A stretch of DNA of 64,000 nucleotides from the NCBI RefSeq assembly GCF_014643835.1, contig NZ_BMKD01000001.1:310001-374000 (forward strand), given 5' to 3'. The position numbers and the translations under genes are program-made. Origin of the DNA: Mucilaginibacter rubeus (GTDB lineage: Bacteria; Bacteroidota; Bacteroidia; Sphingobacteriales; Sphingobacteriaceae). The notes beneath the pieces were generated by a model. The model was not told the origin of the DNA. It did no database searches and saw nothing but the letters and a program-made list of their open reading frames with translations. Below are positions 44,086-54,700 of this stretch, in pieces (within the stretch, counting starts at the first letter, position 1; each line of letters opens with the position of its first letter).

Positions 44086-44538
44086 ATGAAAGTCCTGCTC
44101 GTTCTCATCATAAGTTTTATCCTTACGACCGTTATTTCCCGTCTATTTGTTGACGACTGGAATATTATGCTTAGCGGTAATGTAGCCATGATGCTGATGC
44201 TTTGGTTTACCTCATTGGGGCATTTTATGTTTACCAAAGGGATGGTTATGATGATGCCTTCCTTTATCCCGTTTAAAGGAGCGTTAGTTTATTTAACCGG
44301 GATAATGGAAATAGTTCTCGGCGCTTTGCTGGTGGTTAACGCTACAAGGCATATAGCAGGGATTATCTTGCTTGTTCTGTTTGTGGTCATGCTGCCTGCT
44401 AATATCAATGCAGCCATGAAGCATGTGGATTTAGAAAAAGCTACTTATGATGGCAGCGGTCCGGGTTACCTTTGGTTTCGGATCCCTTTACAATTGTTGT
44501 TCATAGCCTGGATATTATATTTTTCAATCGGGATTTAG
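44086..44538 (+). CDS. DoxX-like integral membrane protein
   Basis: A 150-residue protein with about four membrane helices (2-20, 27-45, 62-85, 90-110 and a final one at about 130-148). Start at ATG 44086; the frame back to a TTG at 44077 adds three residues. Layout and the short Gly/Ser/Met loops resemble DoxX-like proteins. Function unknown. Confidence 0.65.
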   Translation: MKVLLVLIISFILTTVISRLFVDDWNIMLSGNVAMMLMLWFTSLGHFMFTKGMVMMMPSFIPFKGALVYLTGIMEIVLGALLVVNATRHIAGIILLVLFVVMLPANINAAMKHVDLEKATYDGSGPGYLWFRIPLQLLFIAWILYFSIGI

Positions 44539-44585
44539 TTGGTGATTTTTAAGGATATAGATTATCTTTAAGCGATTAACCAATT

Positions 44586-45494
44586 ATGAAAAAAATAACC
44601 CGAAAGCTGCTGGTCATTACGATTAGCACCCTATCTATATCGGTCTGTGCACAAACATCAAGTCCTAAACAGCCATTTTTCCCAAAAGGCAGCTTATTGT
44701 ATGGTGATGTTAATTATGCCGGTGATACCTTAAAAAAACACTTATTAGATGTTTATCTGCCTCCGGTAGTCAAAGAAAGCTATCCGGTTATTATCTGGAT
44801 CCATGGTGGCGCCTGGATGCTGAATGATAAATATGCCGATATGGGCTATATGCAAAAAACTGTTCAGGGTTTTATTGATAATGGTTACGCTGTGGCCTCT
44901 ATTGATTACCGCTGGAGCACTTCTGCACCATTTCCGGCACAGATCCAGGATTGTAACCAGGCTGTTGAATTTCTTTATCAAAACGCATCAAAATATAAAC
45001 TCAACAGGGATAAGTTTGGGGTGATTGGTTTTTCGGCCGGAGGGCATCTGGCATCGTTACTTGCTTTATCCAATAACAATAATATTAAAGAGTTTTATCC
45101 CAACGGAAACAAACCTCATTTTAAAATAAAACTGGCGCTTGATTTTTACGGGCCGTCAAATTTCCTGTCGCTTAAAGGTACCGATGTTAACGATCCTAAG
45201 AGCCCGGTTAACCTCCTGCTTGGCGCTTATGCTATTGAGCGGCCCGATCTGGCCAATATAGCCAGTCCGGTTACTTATGTTGATAAAAACGATCCGCCAT
45301 TTCTCATTGTTCAGGGCGAAAAGGATGAATCGGTCAATTACACCCAATCGGTTTTGCTGAGTTCATACCTTAAACTTGCCGGTGTTAAAAATGAACTTAT
45401 TATTGTACCCAACGCGCCTCATTACGGGGTAATGCTTGATGCCGAAGAGATCAGGAAAAGAGTGTTTTATTTTATGGATGAATATCTGAGGTAA
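44586..45494 (+). CDS. Secreted alpha/beta hydrolase (BD-FAE-like esterase)
   Basis: A 302-residue esterase with a signal peptide (KLLVITISTLSISVCAQ). The oxyanion motif VIIWIHGGAW, nucleophile GFSAGGHLASLLALS, acid in VQGEKDESVNY and His in NAPHYGVM are all visible. The family (COG0657, BD-FAE type) deacylates polysaccharides or esters; no sugar genes are close enough to confirm the substrate. Confidence 0.85.
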   Translation: MKKITRKLLVITISTLSISVCAQTSSPKQPFFPKGSLLYGDVNYAGDTLKKHLLDVYLPPVVKESYPVIIWIHGGAWMLNDKYADMGYMQKTVQGFIDNGYAVASIDYRWSTSAPFPAQIQDCNQAVEFLYQNASKYKLNRDKFGVIGFSAGGHLASLLALSNNNNIKEFYPNGNKPHFKIKLALDFYGPSNFLSLKGTDVNDPKSPVNLLLGAYAIERPDLANIASPVTYVDKNDPPFLIVQGEKDESVNYTQSVLLSSYLKLAGVKNELIIVPNAPHYGVMLDAEEIRKRVFYFMDEYLR

Positions 45495-45614
45495 TAATCA
45501 GATCAACTGATTAAAATGGAAGTTACGCTCCTAAAGCTAATAGGTAAAAAATATGTTTCATACACAATTTATCGAATCCTAAAAGCATAAATTTACGCTT
45601 TTGTAATTTCTGCC

Positions 45615-46100
45615 ATGTTAAAAAAAGAAAACCCGAGAAAGAAAAGTAAACTTGTCAATATCCTGTTCGCCGGGTTTATAACGGGTACGCTTGATGGACT
45701 TGCAGCCATGATCCTGAACTATAAAGTAAACCCTGGTGTTATTTTTAAGTTTATTGCCAGCGGGGCCTTTGGACCGGCGGCCTTTGCAGGCGGGGCCGAA
45801 ATTATAGTTGCCGGGGTTATTTTTCATTATGTGATAGCTTTTCTATTCAGCGCGGTATTTTTTCTGCTGTATCCCTTTTTTTATAACGGACTGCGCAATA
45901 AATATTTCGTGGCTGTTGTTTACGGGATAGCTGCCTGGCTCATAATGAATTTAGGAGTTGTCCCTTTGAGCAAAATAACCATGAAGCCGGGATATCATAT
46001 CCCGGTAAGTACTATTCTGACCGGGATGTTAACGCTGATAATTTGTGTGGGTTTACCCGTAGTTTTCATTGCCGATAGGGAAAACCAGAAATCCAAATAG
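45615..46100 (+). CDS. Hypothetical membrane protein (DUF1440/YagU-like)
   Basis: A 161-residue protein with about four membrane helices: ILFAGFITGTLDGLAAMI, AEIIVAGVIFHYVIAFLFSA, FVAVVYGIAAWLIMNLG and STILTGMLTLIICVGLPVVF. The arrangement resembles YagU-type proteins, but this is weak. Followed after 2 bases by the acetyltransferase gene, so probably an operon. Confidence 0.65.
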   Translation: MLKKENPRKKSKLVNILFAGFITGTLDGLAAMILNYKVNPGVIFKFIASGAFGPAAFAGGAEIIVAGVIFHYVIAFLFSAVFFLLYPFFYNGLRNKYFVAVVYGIAAWLIMNLGVVPLSKITMKPGYHIPVSTILTGMLTLIICVGLPVVFIADRENQKSK

Positions 46101-46102
46101 TT

Positions 46103-46645
46103 ATGATTGGAATGCATTTTTTAAATACCGACCGTTTGGGCTTACGCGGATTACTTGAGTCGGACGCCCTGCAAATATTGGCTCTCCGCTCCAATGTCGA
46201 AGTGAACAAACACCTTGACCGTGCTGCTAATACCACTGTTGATGAAGCGTTATCATTTATTAAAAAGATAGAGGATATTGTGAGTAATAACGAAGGTTTT
46301 TATTGGGCTATAACCTTAAAAGACAAGGATGAGCTGATAGGAACCATTTGTTACTGGAACCTGAATGCTGCCAATAAAAGTGCAGAAATAGGTTATGAAC
46401 TTCACCCGGATTATCATGGGCAGGGCTTCATGCAGGAAGCCATTTCAGCGGTTTTGGCCTTTGGTTTTAATGATCAGCATTTTGAATTGATAACTGCCTG
46501 CCCGAAACAAGGGAACGAAAGTTCAGTGAAGCTATTAAAAAAGACAGGCTTTTCACTTGCCGGAGATTTTACGGACGAGGAAACTAAAAGTAAATATCTT
46601 GATTTTAGATTAACCAAAGCTGACTATTTAACAAGATCATCTTAA
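46103..46645 (+). CDS. GNAT N-acetyltransferase (RimJ/RimL type)
   Basis: A 180-residue acetyltransferase: NTDRLGLRGLLESDALQIL at the N-terminus, IGTICYWNLNAANKSAEIGY, HPDYHGQGFMQEAISAVL (acetyl-CoA loop Q/RxxGxG/A) and NESSVKLLKKTGFSLAGD. The acceptor is unknown. It shares a terminator with the convergent fasciclin gene. Confidence 0.88.
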   Translation: MIGMHFLNTDRLGLRGLLESDALQILALRSNVEVNKHLDRAANTTVDEALSFIKKIEDIVSNNEGFYWAITLKDKDELIGTICYWNLNAANKSAEIGYELHPDYHGQGFMQEAISAVLAFGFNDQHFELITACPKQGNESSVKLLKKTGFSLAGDFTDEETKSKYLDFRLTKADYLTRSS

Positions 46646-46646
46646 C

Positions 46647-46677
46647 GAAAAACCCGGTTGTTGAGGCCGGGTTTTTC
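46647..46677. terminator. Bidirectional terminator
   Basis: gaaaaacccgg / ccgggtttttc, 11-bp perfect arms with U-tracts on both strands, between the GNAT and fasciclin genes. Confidence 0.85.
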
Positions 46678-46709
46678 ATGGATTTAAAATTAAACTAAGT
46701 ATTTTGTGA

Positions 46710-47300
46710 TTAAGGCATCATGATGCCATTAATGCCATGTACAACACCATTGCTGGCCTCGGTGTCAAATGCGGTAACCAACACTGCATTGCCTTTGGCA
46801 TCGGTGATCTGCAAATTGCTTTTATCATTTACAGATAAATGCAATGTTTGCCCGTCGATGGTTTTCAGGTCGGCTTTGCCTTTGCCTGCACCTAAGGCCT
46901 TAATGATATCGGTTTTAGTGTATTTACCTGCTACCACGTGATATTTCAGTATCGGAGCAAATTTAGCCGGATCTTTCATTAGGGCATCAAATTGTGCTTT
47001 TGGCAATTTACTGAAAGCTACATCATTGGGCGCAAATATGGTGAACGGGCCGGCTGCCTGCAATGTTGGCTCAAGCTGAGCTGATTTTATTGCAAGGGCC
47101 ATTGGCGCGTAGTTAGTTGAAGTTGCCATTACGCCAACCACATCGCCAGATGCGGCAGCTGTAGAAGTGGCTGCAGGAGCAGCAGTTGTTTTAGCAGTGT
47201 CCTTTTTGGTTGTATCCTGTGTTTGGGCTATTGCCTTGTTTGATAAGAAACCAATAGCTAATGAAGCAACGGCTATTAAAACTGACTTTTTCATGTTCAT
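46710..47300 (-). CDS. Fasciclin (FAS1) domain protein
   Basis: A 196-residue exported protein with a signal peptide (SVLIAVASLAIGFLSNKAIAQ). After it a low-complexity linker, QDTTKKDTAKTTAAPAATST, leads to a FAS1 domain from about residue 55: FTIFAPNDVAFSKLP, LKYHVVAGKYTKTDI, LHLSVNDKSNLQITDAKGNA and SNGVVHGINGIMMP. FAS1 proteins mediate adhesion. The DTTKKDT stretch matches the tails of the repeat lipoproteins at 31 kb. No sigma-type motif is found upstream. Confidence 0.9.
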   Translation of the reverse strand: MNMKKSVLIAVASLAIGFLSNKAIAQTQDTTKKDTAKTTAAPAATSTAAASGDVVGVMATSTNYAPMALAIKSAQLEPTLQAAGPFTIFAPNDVAFSKLPKAQFDALMKDPAKFAPILKYHVVAGKYTKTDIIKALGAGKGKADLKTIDGQTLHLSVNDKSNLQITDAKGNAVLVTAFDTEASNGVVHGINGIMMP

Positions 47301-47618
47301 CTTTCTTTCTGTTTTTTTAGTGAATTAAAATGTAATGAGTAGTCGTTTTTATCGATATAAATTAATTAAGAGTTATTTATTTGGTGAATTACTATAGTTT
47401 AATAACTTTTAATTACGTAAAATAGTTTTGATTTATTAACATTTGTGCTTAAACACGTGATGTTCAGGAAGAAAAAAAGAGGGGAGGGTAGCAGATTTGA
47501 GACGCAAGATTTGAGATTAAGCGTTTTGGGAAAAGTAAATTATGCATCCCTATAAACAGAAACGACCACCCTGATGTATCAGGTAGTCATCTATCCGTTT
47601 GCCGCTTGATAAAGAGAT
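47301..47618. other. Intergenic region with iterated TTTGAGA words
   Basis: A 318-base AT-rich spacer. gcagatttgagacgcaagat and gatttgagattaagcg (about 47490-47520) resemble the intergenic word elements elsewhere, and cctgatgtatcagg (about 47572-47586) forms a small hairpin after the minus-strand gene. Nothing else is recognisable. Confidence 0.4.
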
Positions 47619-48302
47619 TTATTGCCGGGCTTTTTGCAATTCGTCAAATTTTGCAATGAGCTTATCGATACTCTTAAGATTGTATTTATGCTCATGGATC
47701 TGATCGACCAAGTCGGGTTGATCGCCCATGATATCACTCATGATATCTTCAAAATTTTCGTCGGTAAGGCGTTTCATGCCAGCAGTAGTTTCGCCGTAAT
47801 AGTAGGTTGTTTTTGAACTGCCGCCCCGGCCACCGCCGCCGCCAAGGTTAATGCCGATGCCGCCGCCAATTCCGCCGCCGTAACCACCGCTTCCGTAGCC
47901 TGCTGAGATCCCCGGTGTAATACCAAAGCCACTGCCTCCCCCGCCTTTGCCGCCCTTTGCCATGAACAGTTTCACTGGCTCATCAAGCACCACTTTTACA
48001 AAGTCGGTTTCTTCCTTGGTCCACGATTCGTTTGCCGGGGCGTGTGCCACAACAAAGCTGTCCTGACCAACAACATACGATCTTAAGTCGCTGGCGCTTA
48101 ATTTATATGGATTAGTTTTTTCGTTTTCCTTAAACTCAATGAAACCTTCGCCTTTTATTGGCCCTTTTCCTGAAGGATTAGCGCGGATCAGCCCGGTTTC
48201 GCGGTTGCCCTTTACATCAGTAAAGCTACCCTGTTGCCATTTTTGCGATTTTGCTGATACAAAACACAGCATGAAAAATAAAATGATTAAAATTGAGCGC
48301 AT
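47619..48302 (-). CDS. Exported glycine-rich hypothetical protein
   Basis: A 227-residue protein; start at 48302 (MRSILIILFFMLCFVSAKS) gives a signal peptide, while the frame to 48335 does not. The region near residues 130-190 is glycine-rich (GGKGGGGSGFGITPGISAGY, GGGIGGGIGINLGGGGGRGG). Both flanks have predicted helices or strands; no family is recognised. Divergent from the threonine aldolase gene. Confidence 0.7.
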   Translation of the reverse strand: MRSILIILFFMLCFVSAKSQKWQQGSFTDVKGNRETGLIRANPSGKGPIKGEGFIEFKENEKTNPYKLSASDLRSYVVGQDSFVVAHAPANESWTKEETDFVKVVLDEPVKLFMAKGGKGGGGSGFGITPGISAGYGSGGYGGGIGGGIGINLGGGGGRGGSSKTTYYYGETTAGMKRLTDENFEDIMSDIMGDQPDLVDQIHEHKYNLKSIDKLIAKFDELQKARQ

Positions 48303-48351
48303 AACGAGTTCTGAATTCTGATACAAAGAACGCAAATTTTAACTTTTTAAT

Positions 48352-49365
48352 ATGATCACTGTTGATTTCCGAAGCGATACTGTAACCAAGCCAACCCCAG
48401 GCATGCTTGAAGCTATGTGGAGCGCCAAAGTAGGGGATGATGTTTTTGGCGAAGACGAAACCATAAATGCCCTTGAAGCTAAAGCTGCCGCTATGTTTGG
48501 TATGGAAGCTGCTATTTTTTGCCCATCAGGCACCATGACCAACCAGATAGCTATCAAATGTTTTACCCAACCGCTTGATGAACTTATTGCCGATCAAACC
48601 GCACATGTTTACAGGTACGAGGGCGGGGGCATTGCTTTTAATTCGGCAGTATCAACCCGGTTGTTGAATGGTTACCGGGGCATCCTTACGCCCGAAATGA
48701 TAGAGCCGGAAATCAATGCTGAAAACATCCATTACCCGCATACCAGTTTGGTGGTGCTCGAGAACACGGTTAATAAAGGCGGCGGCAGCTGCTACACGCT
48801 TGAAAATATCAAACCTATTGCCAACCTCTGCCGGGAGAAAGGTTTAAAACTTCACCTTGATGGTGCCCGGATCTTTAACGCGCTTACGCATACCGGTGAC
48901 GCTGCGGTTGAGTATGGCAGATATTTTAATGGTATTTCGGTTTGCCTGTCAAAAGGATTGGGTGCACCCGTAGGCTCAGTTTTATTAGCCGATAAGGAAA
49001 CTATTAAATATGCACGCCGCATCCGTAAAGTGTTGGGTGGTGGTATGCGCCAGGCGGGCTTTTTAGCTGCCGCGGGGATTTACGCGCTTGACCATCATGT
49101 TGAACGCCTGAAGATAGACCATGCCCATGCGCGTATTCTGGGTGAGGAACTGGGCCGATTGCCATGGGTAAGCGATGTAATTCCGGTTGAAACCAATATT
49201 GTTTTATTTGATACGGTTGAACCGGCTGCTGCGGTGCTTGCCAAACTTGCAGACAAAGGCATTAGGGCAAGCGATACAGATAAAAACCGGATCCGCTTTG
49301 TAACTCATTTAGATGTACATGCCGAACAGGTGGAGTATACAATAAGGTTATTAAAGGGGTTGTAA
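48352..49365 (+). CDS. ltaE: Low-specificity L-threonine aldolase
   Basis: A 337-residue PLP enzyme splitting threonine or allo-threonine to glycine and acetaldehyde. Motifs: VDFRSDTVTKPTPGM, GDDVFGEDETIN, GMEAAIFCPSGTMTNQIAI, LHLDGARIFNA and the PLP lysine in SVCLSKGLGAPVGSVL near residue 200. Full length. Confidence 0.93.
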   Translation: MITVDFRSDTVTKPTPGMLEAMWSAKVGDDVFGEDETINALEAKAAAMFGMEAAIFCPSGTMTNQIAIKCFTQPLDELIADQTAHVYRYEGGGIAFNSAVSTRLLNGYRGILTPEMIEPEINAENIHYPHTSLVVLENTVNKGGGSCYTLENIKPIANLCREKGLKLHLDGARIFNALTHTGDAAVEYGRYFNGISVCLSKGLGAPVGSVLLADKETIKYARRIRKVLGGGMRQAGFLAAAGIYALDHHVERLKIDHAHARILGEELGRLPWVSDVIPVETNIVLFDTVEPAAAVLAKLADKGIRASDTDKNRIRFVTHLDVHAEQVEYTIRLLKGL

Positions 49366-49544
49366 ATTTAGATGGCTTGCCAACACCATTGTACTGATTG
49401 ACATTTATTTAATACATACTTAATAGTTAAAAAACTTTGAGAATGTGACCGTTTTATATTTTTTCAAACATTTTTAATTTCTTTACAGTTATACGTTGGT
49501 TTCATCGATATAATTATTAATGCTGCAAATACTGCGAATTTTAT

Positions 49545-49552
49545 AATATTTG
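49545..49552 (+). promoter_or_regulatory. AAtaTTTG near-consensus -7 box of the PUL sigma factor
   Basis: One mismatch from TAnnTTTG, 20 bases before the ATG at 49573. Confidence 0.35.
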
Positions 49553-49572
49553 CGGCAACCATACATTAGCCT

Positions 49573-50169
49573 ATGTTTGAATTTACTCAATCAAATGAGA
49601 AGGAACTGCTTTTGCAAGTGGCTCAGGGTAATGAGTTTGCTTTTCGTCAATTGTTTTCTGTTTATCACCAGCGTTTAGGCGTTCATATCTTGCGTATAAC
49701 CCATTCTGCTGAACTGGCTGAAGAGGTTGTACAGGATGTGTTTATGAAGATCTGGATGACCCGCGAAACGCTTACGGCGGTTGATAATTTTAAAGCTTAC
49801 CTGTTTGTAATTTCAAAAAACCATGCTTTAAACTGTTTGCGCAAAGTTGCCCGTGAGCAGATGCAGCTTAAAAAGTTGGAAGAAACCCGCATTGTACCTT
49901 TTAATGCCGAAGTTCAGGAAACAGATCATTATTATAATTTGATTGATGAGGCCATTGATCAGCTGCCGCCTCAGCAGCAGAAAGTTTACCTCATGAGCAG
50001 GCATAACCGCTTAAAGTATCATGAGATTGCCGATGAGCTCGAGCTATCCCGCGAAACCGTCAAGAAATACCTTCAAATTGCCACCTCATCCATAAAAGAT
50101 TATGTGCATGAACATATGGAGGCGATAGCGTTAGTAATGGCGCTGATTCATTTTTTTTATTTTTTTTAA
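49573..50169 (+). CDS. ECF sigma factor of the SusCD locus
   Basis: A 198-residue ECF sigma factor: EFAFRQLFSVYHQRLGVHIL (region 2.1), AEEVVQDVFMKIWMTRETL (region 2.2-2.4), DQLPPQQQKVYLMSRHNRLK and HEIADELELSRETVKKYLQI (region 4). The hydrophobic C-terminal tail (LVMALIHFFYFF) is odd for a soluble protein but usual in this Bacteroidota group. The FecR-type anti-sigma gene follows after 99 bases. Confidence 0.93.
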   Translation: MFEFTQSNEKELLLQVAQGNEFAFRQLFSVYHQRLGVHILRITHSAELAEEVVQDVFMKIWMTRETLTAVDNFKAYLFVISKNHALNCLRKVAREQMQLKKLEETRIVPFNAEVQETDHYYNLIDEAIDQLPPQQQKVYLMSRHNRLKYHEIADELELSRETVKKYLQIATSSIKDYVHEHMEAIALVMALIHFFYFF

Positions 50170-50268
50170 AAAGTAATACCCCCTTTTTTAATCTCACAGG
50201 TGTCATACATATGAGATCTGCCCAACTCACTGTAGCCAATTATACAGTTATACTGAAAAACATTTACT

Positions 50269-51462
50269 ATGAGCGAACTTTACGCCCGGCTTGATTATTT
50301 GTTTCACACTTATTATAATGGCACTGCTACGCCAGCTGAGCGCGATGAATTATTTGAGATCATCAACTCATCGGCAACCGATGCGGAGCTTGCATCGCTC
50401 ATACATCATGCCTGGGATAAGCTTGACGATCATGGGCCGCTTTTTGACCGCTCGAAAAGCGAGGATATGCTCATGCAGATTTTAAGAACTAATCCCGAAC
50501 AATCTGTTGCTGCACCGGTAAAGAATAATAACCTCCCCTGGAGAAGGTTAGGGGTTGCCGCTTCACTTTTATTACTTGTTGGGTTCGGCGCTTACATTTA
50601 CAGCAATCAAAAAAAGCTGGTTATTGAAAAAAAAGACATTGCCAAAATTCATCCTAAAAATGATGCTTTGCCTGGTGGCAACAAAGCAATTTTAACATTG
50701 GCCAATGGCAAAACTATTACGCTTGACAGTGCGCAAAACGGCCTGCTGGCGCAACAGGGTACCACCCGGATCAATAAAACCCGCAACGGTCAGCTGGTTT
50801 ATGAAACCGGTACTAATGTTGATGCTCCGGTAATAAATACTGTTTCAACTCCGCGTGGCGGTCAATACCAGTTGGTTTTGCCGGATGGGAGCAAGGTTTG
50901 TTTAAATTCGGCATCATCATTAAGCTTTCCAACCAGGTTTACGGGCAAAACTCGTGAGGTCACCATCACCGGCGAAGCTTACTTTGAGGTTGCCAAAAAT
51001 CCGCAGATGCCTTTCAGGGTTAAATCCGATAACACTACAGTTGAGGTTTTAGGTACGCATTTTAATATCATGGCCTATAATGACGAGGCCGAAATGAAAA
51101 CCACATTATTAGAAGGATCAGTAAAAATAAGTAACGGCACTGCAATCGGCATTTTAAAACCCGGACAGCAGGCTGTACTCAATAAAGCAGGCAAGCTCAA
51201 AGTACTTAACGATGTTGATGTAGATGATGAAATAGCCTGGAAAGACGGCATTTTTCAATTCAGGGATGCGGGGATAGATGCCATTATGAGGCAGGCTGCC
51301 CGTTGGTATGATGTTGAGGTGGCCTACGAAGGTAAAATACCACAACGAGAATTTACAGGCCGAATCTCCCGAAACGTAAAAGCATCTCAATTAATGAATA
51401 TGCTTGGTTATGCCGGGGTAAAATTTAAAATTGAGGATAAGCGCATTACCATACAACAATAG
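50269..51462 (+). CDS. FecR-type anti-sigma factor
   Basis: A 397-residue regulator. Cytoplasmic N-terminus about 1-88, membrane helix about 91-110 (LGVAASLLLLVGFGAYIY), then the periplasmic FecR domain (STPRGGQYQLVLPDGSKVCLNSASSLSFP) and a DUF4974 C-terminus from about residue 325 (AIMRQAARWYDVEVAYEG, FTGRISRNVKASQLMNML). It relays a signal from the STN-bearing SusC receptor to the preceding sigma factor. Classical cascade order: sigma, FecR, SusC, SusD. Confidence 0.94.
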   Translation: MSELYARLDYLFHTYYNGTATPAERDELFEIINSSATDAELASLIHHAWDKLDDHGPLFDRSKSEDMLMQILRTNPEQSVAAPVKNNNLPWRRLGVAASLLLLVGFGAYIYSNQKKLVIEKKDIAKIHPKNDALPGGNKAILTLANGKTITLDSAQNGLLAQQGTTRINKTRNGQLVYETGTNVDAPVINTVSTPRGGQYQLVLPDGSKVCLNSASSLSFPTRFTGKTREVTITGEAYFEVAKNPQMPFRVKSDNTTVEVLGTHFNIMAYNDEAEMKTTLLEGSVKISNGTAIGILKPGQQAVLNKAGKLKVLNDVDVDDEIAWKDGIFQFRDAGIDAIMRQAARWYDVEVAYEGKIPQREFTGRISRNVKASQLMNMLGYAGVKFKIEDKRITIQQ

Positions 51463-51586
51463 CATAATTATTATACCTACTATATTAAGCAACCAATTGT
51501 TAACAATTTAAACAACCCTATGATGGAAGAAATACCTGAGATAAGTTAGCCCGACCCTTGGGATCAAATTGGTAAAACGGTTTATC

Positions 51587-51667
51587 ATGCGTTCAAACAT
51601 GTGTATCAAATTCCAAAACCAGCATATGAAAAAACCGGGAAGTATTCGCAGTACTTTCCCGGCATAA
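51587..51667 (+). other. Possible leader peptide with overlapping hairpin upstream of susC
   Basis: A 26-codon frame from ATG 51587, with an internal ATG at 51626 giving MKKPGSIRSTFPA. Its end overlaps a stem (ccgggaa-gta / tac-tttcccgg, 51635-51662). It lies in the 274-base spacer between FecR and SusC genes. Coding status is uncertain. Confidence 0.35.
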
Positions 51668-51736
51668 ACATCTGGGTCCCAAATTTCTACAATCGATGAA
51701 TTGAAAGTTAATGTTTAACCCAAACTCTACAAACTT

Positions 51737-54700
51737 ATGAATTTTAATTCTAAGGCCACGCCTATGGCATGGCCTCAATTACGCAAATTTATATTGGCCA
51801 TGAAGCTAACTGCCTTTATTATAATTGCGGCCCTTACCAATGTGAGTGCCAAAAGTTATAGCCAGATAGTTACTTTGCACCAAAAAAACACTACCGTTGA
51901 AAAAGTACTCCGCTCAATTGAAAAACAAACAGGCTATCATTTCATGTATGATAAGCAGGATGTATCAAAGGCCGGAGCAATCAACATTGAAGTTGCAAAC
52001 GTATCTATAGAGAATGCGCTTGATCAATGCTTTAAAGATCAGCCGCTTACCTACAAAATTTTTGATCAAACCATTGTTGTTAAAAAGAAGGATGAGCCTG
52101 TTGTGTCGCAGGTAGCTGTTGCCCCAATTAAAGTAACGGGTACAGTAAGCGATGCCAAAGGCCCTATCCCTGGTGTTACGGTTAAGGTTAAAGGTACCAA
52201 TGTTGGTGTACAAACTGACATTAATGGTAAATATACCGTCAACGCGCCTGATGCCAACGGAACACTGGTATTTACATTTATAGGATATACAACCCAAAAT
52301 GTGCCTATTGGCGGCAGGAGCCAGATTGATGTTGTATTGGCAGAAGAACCAAAAGCATTGAGCGAGGTGGTTGTGGTTGGTTACGGTACCGCAAAAAAGG
52401 TCGACCTTACCGGTTCGGTAGGTAGCGTAGGTGCAAAGCAATTGCAGGAGCGCCCGCAAACCAATCTTGAGCAGGAATTGTCTGGTAAAATTGCCGGCGT
52501 AAACGTATCAAGTAACTCAGGTGCACCGGGTGGCGCAACCAAAATCCGTATCCGTGGTTACAGCTCCATTAATACCAACACCGATCCGTTATATGTTGTG
52601 GATGGTGTGGTTTGGACAGAAGGTGGTAACGCCATTAACCCTAATGACATTGAAACTATCGACGTACTGAAAGACGCATCATCAACAGCTATTTATGGTA
52701 CCCGTGGTGCAAACGGCGTAATTTTGGTTACCACCAAAAGAGGTAAAAAAGGCGGTACCATTTCTTACGATGCCTATATGGCGGTAAATCATATGTTTAA
52801 GGAGATACCCGTTCTTAACTCAAAACAGTTTATGCAGATTGAGGATGTTTCTTACGCCAATATCAAAAAATATGACCCTACCGGCTGGGCTGCGGGCGAC
52901 TATACCGACCGTAACCCGGTAACGCAAAGAACAGCCCTTATCGGTAAACTGTTCGATCAAAATTTAAATCCATTATATGACGTTGACTGGCAAAAAGCTA
53001 CAACCCGTACTTCGGTAAGCCAAAACCACAACGTTGCATTTACCGGCGGCGCCGAAAATGTAAACTATGGCTTGTTTCTGAACTATGCTGATGACGAAGG
53101 TATTATCCTCAATAGCTACCTGAAACGTTATAATGTGCGTTTAACGGTTGACAACCAGATAAAACCATGGGTAAAAGTTGGGGCTACATTAAACTACAAC
53201 TACCAGGATGGCCGCAACCAGGATCAGGGCACAGGCGGTAACAACATCCCGCGTATGTTAATTGAGATGGTGCCTTTTATTCCTGTCAGATATCCCGACG
53301 GAACCTACGGCAAACGTACCGATTACCCTAACCTTGAAGGCGGTGATAATCCGGTAGCACAAGCTAACGAAATTCAATCTCTTACCCGCAACCGTATCTT
53401 CAGCGGTAATGGTTATTTGAATTTAAATCTGTTGCCAGGTTTGGAATTCCGCAGCGTTTTGGGTGTAACTACATCTGCCAATTATAACCCGGCTTCTCAA
53501 AGCGGGCTTGTTGGCGGCCCTGTTGCAGGACAAAGCTATAGCTCGGCCTCGATAGAGGAGTTTAACAGGACGTTTTGGCAATGGCAAAACTATTTTACCT
53601 ACAACAAAACCTTTAACAAGGTACATACTATAAACCTTGTTGCAGGTGCCGAACGTCAAAACTATCAGCAACTTCGTTTAAAAGGATCAACAGGTACATT
53701 GTCTGACGATTTTTATGAGTATTATAACTTATCTGCTGGTATTGTACCTAACAAACCAGAGTCTGATTATGATGCATGGCAAATGCAGTCGTTTTTTGCC
53801 AGATTGAACTATAACTACAACGAGAAATACCTGTTAACTTTAACGGGGCGCGAAGACGGCTCCTCACGATTTGGTACTAACAAAAAGTACGGCTTTTTCC
53901 CTTCTGCGGCATTTGCATGGCGCGTATCTCAGGAAGATTTCTTAAAGGATAATAAAACTATATCAGATCTGAAATTGAGGCTGAGCTACGGGTTAACCGG
54001 TAACTCCGAAATTGGTGAATATCGCTCGCTCGCAAATATTAATACAGTTGGCTACGCCTTTGGCGGCAACAGTGCGGTAGGTACCACGCAAACCTCGATA
54101 GGTAACGAGGATTTGCAATGGGAAAAAACCGCGGAATATGATTTAGGCTTTTCATTGGGCTTGTTTAACAATCGTTTAAACATTGAAGCAGATGCTTATC
54201 TGAAAAAGACAAAGGCATTGCTTTTAAATGCACCGCTGCCAGAAACAAGCGGTTTTCAAACCGTTTATAAAAATATAGGTAAACTGCAAAACAAAGGTGT
54301 CGAATTCACGATCAATGCTACTCCTATAAAAACACAGGATTTCACCTGGAACTCAACCTTTAATATTTCATTCCTGAAAAACAAGATCCTGCAGTTAGGT
54401 GCATCTAATGATGATATCTTCCTTGCTCCAACCTTCCTTTCGCAATTTAACCTGATGCGGGTTGGTCTTCCGGCCGGTAGTTTTTATGGTTACAAAGTGC
54501 TTGGAACATGGGGAACTGCTGAGGCGACCGAAGCTGCTAAATATGGCTTGTTACCAGGTGACCTGAAAATACAGGATACCAATGGCGATGGCAAAGTTAG
54601 CGCTGACGACAAAGTGGTATTAGGTAAATCAATACCTGATGGTTATGGTACTTTCAGCAACAACTTCCGCTACAAAAACGTTGACCTGGGTGTTGATCTG

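Noticed and set aside
51965-52459. 164-residue minus-strand frame
   Set aside because: Antisense to the conserved STN and plug region of the SusC-like gene, with no recognisable domain.
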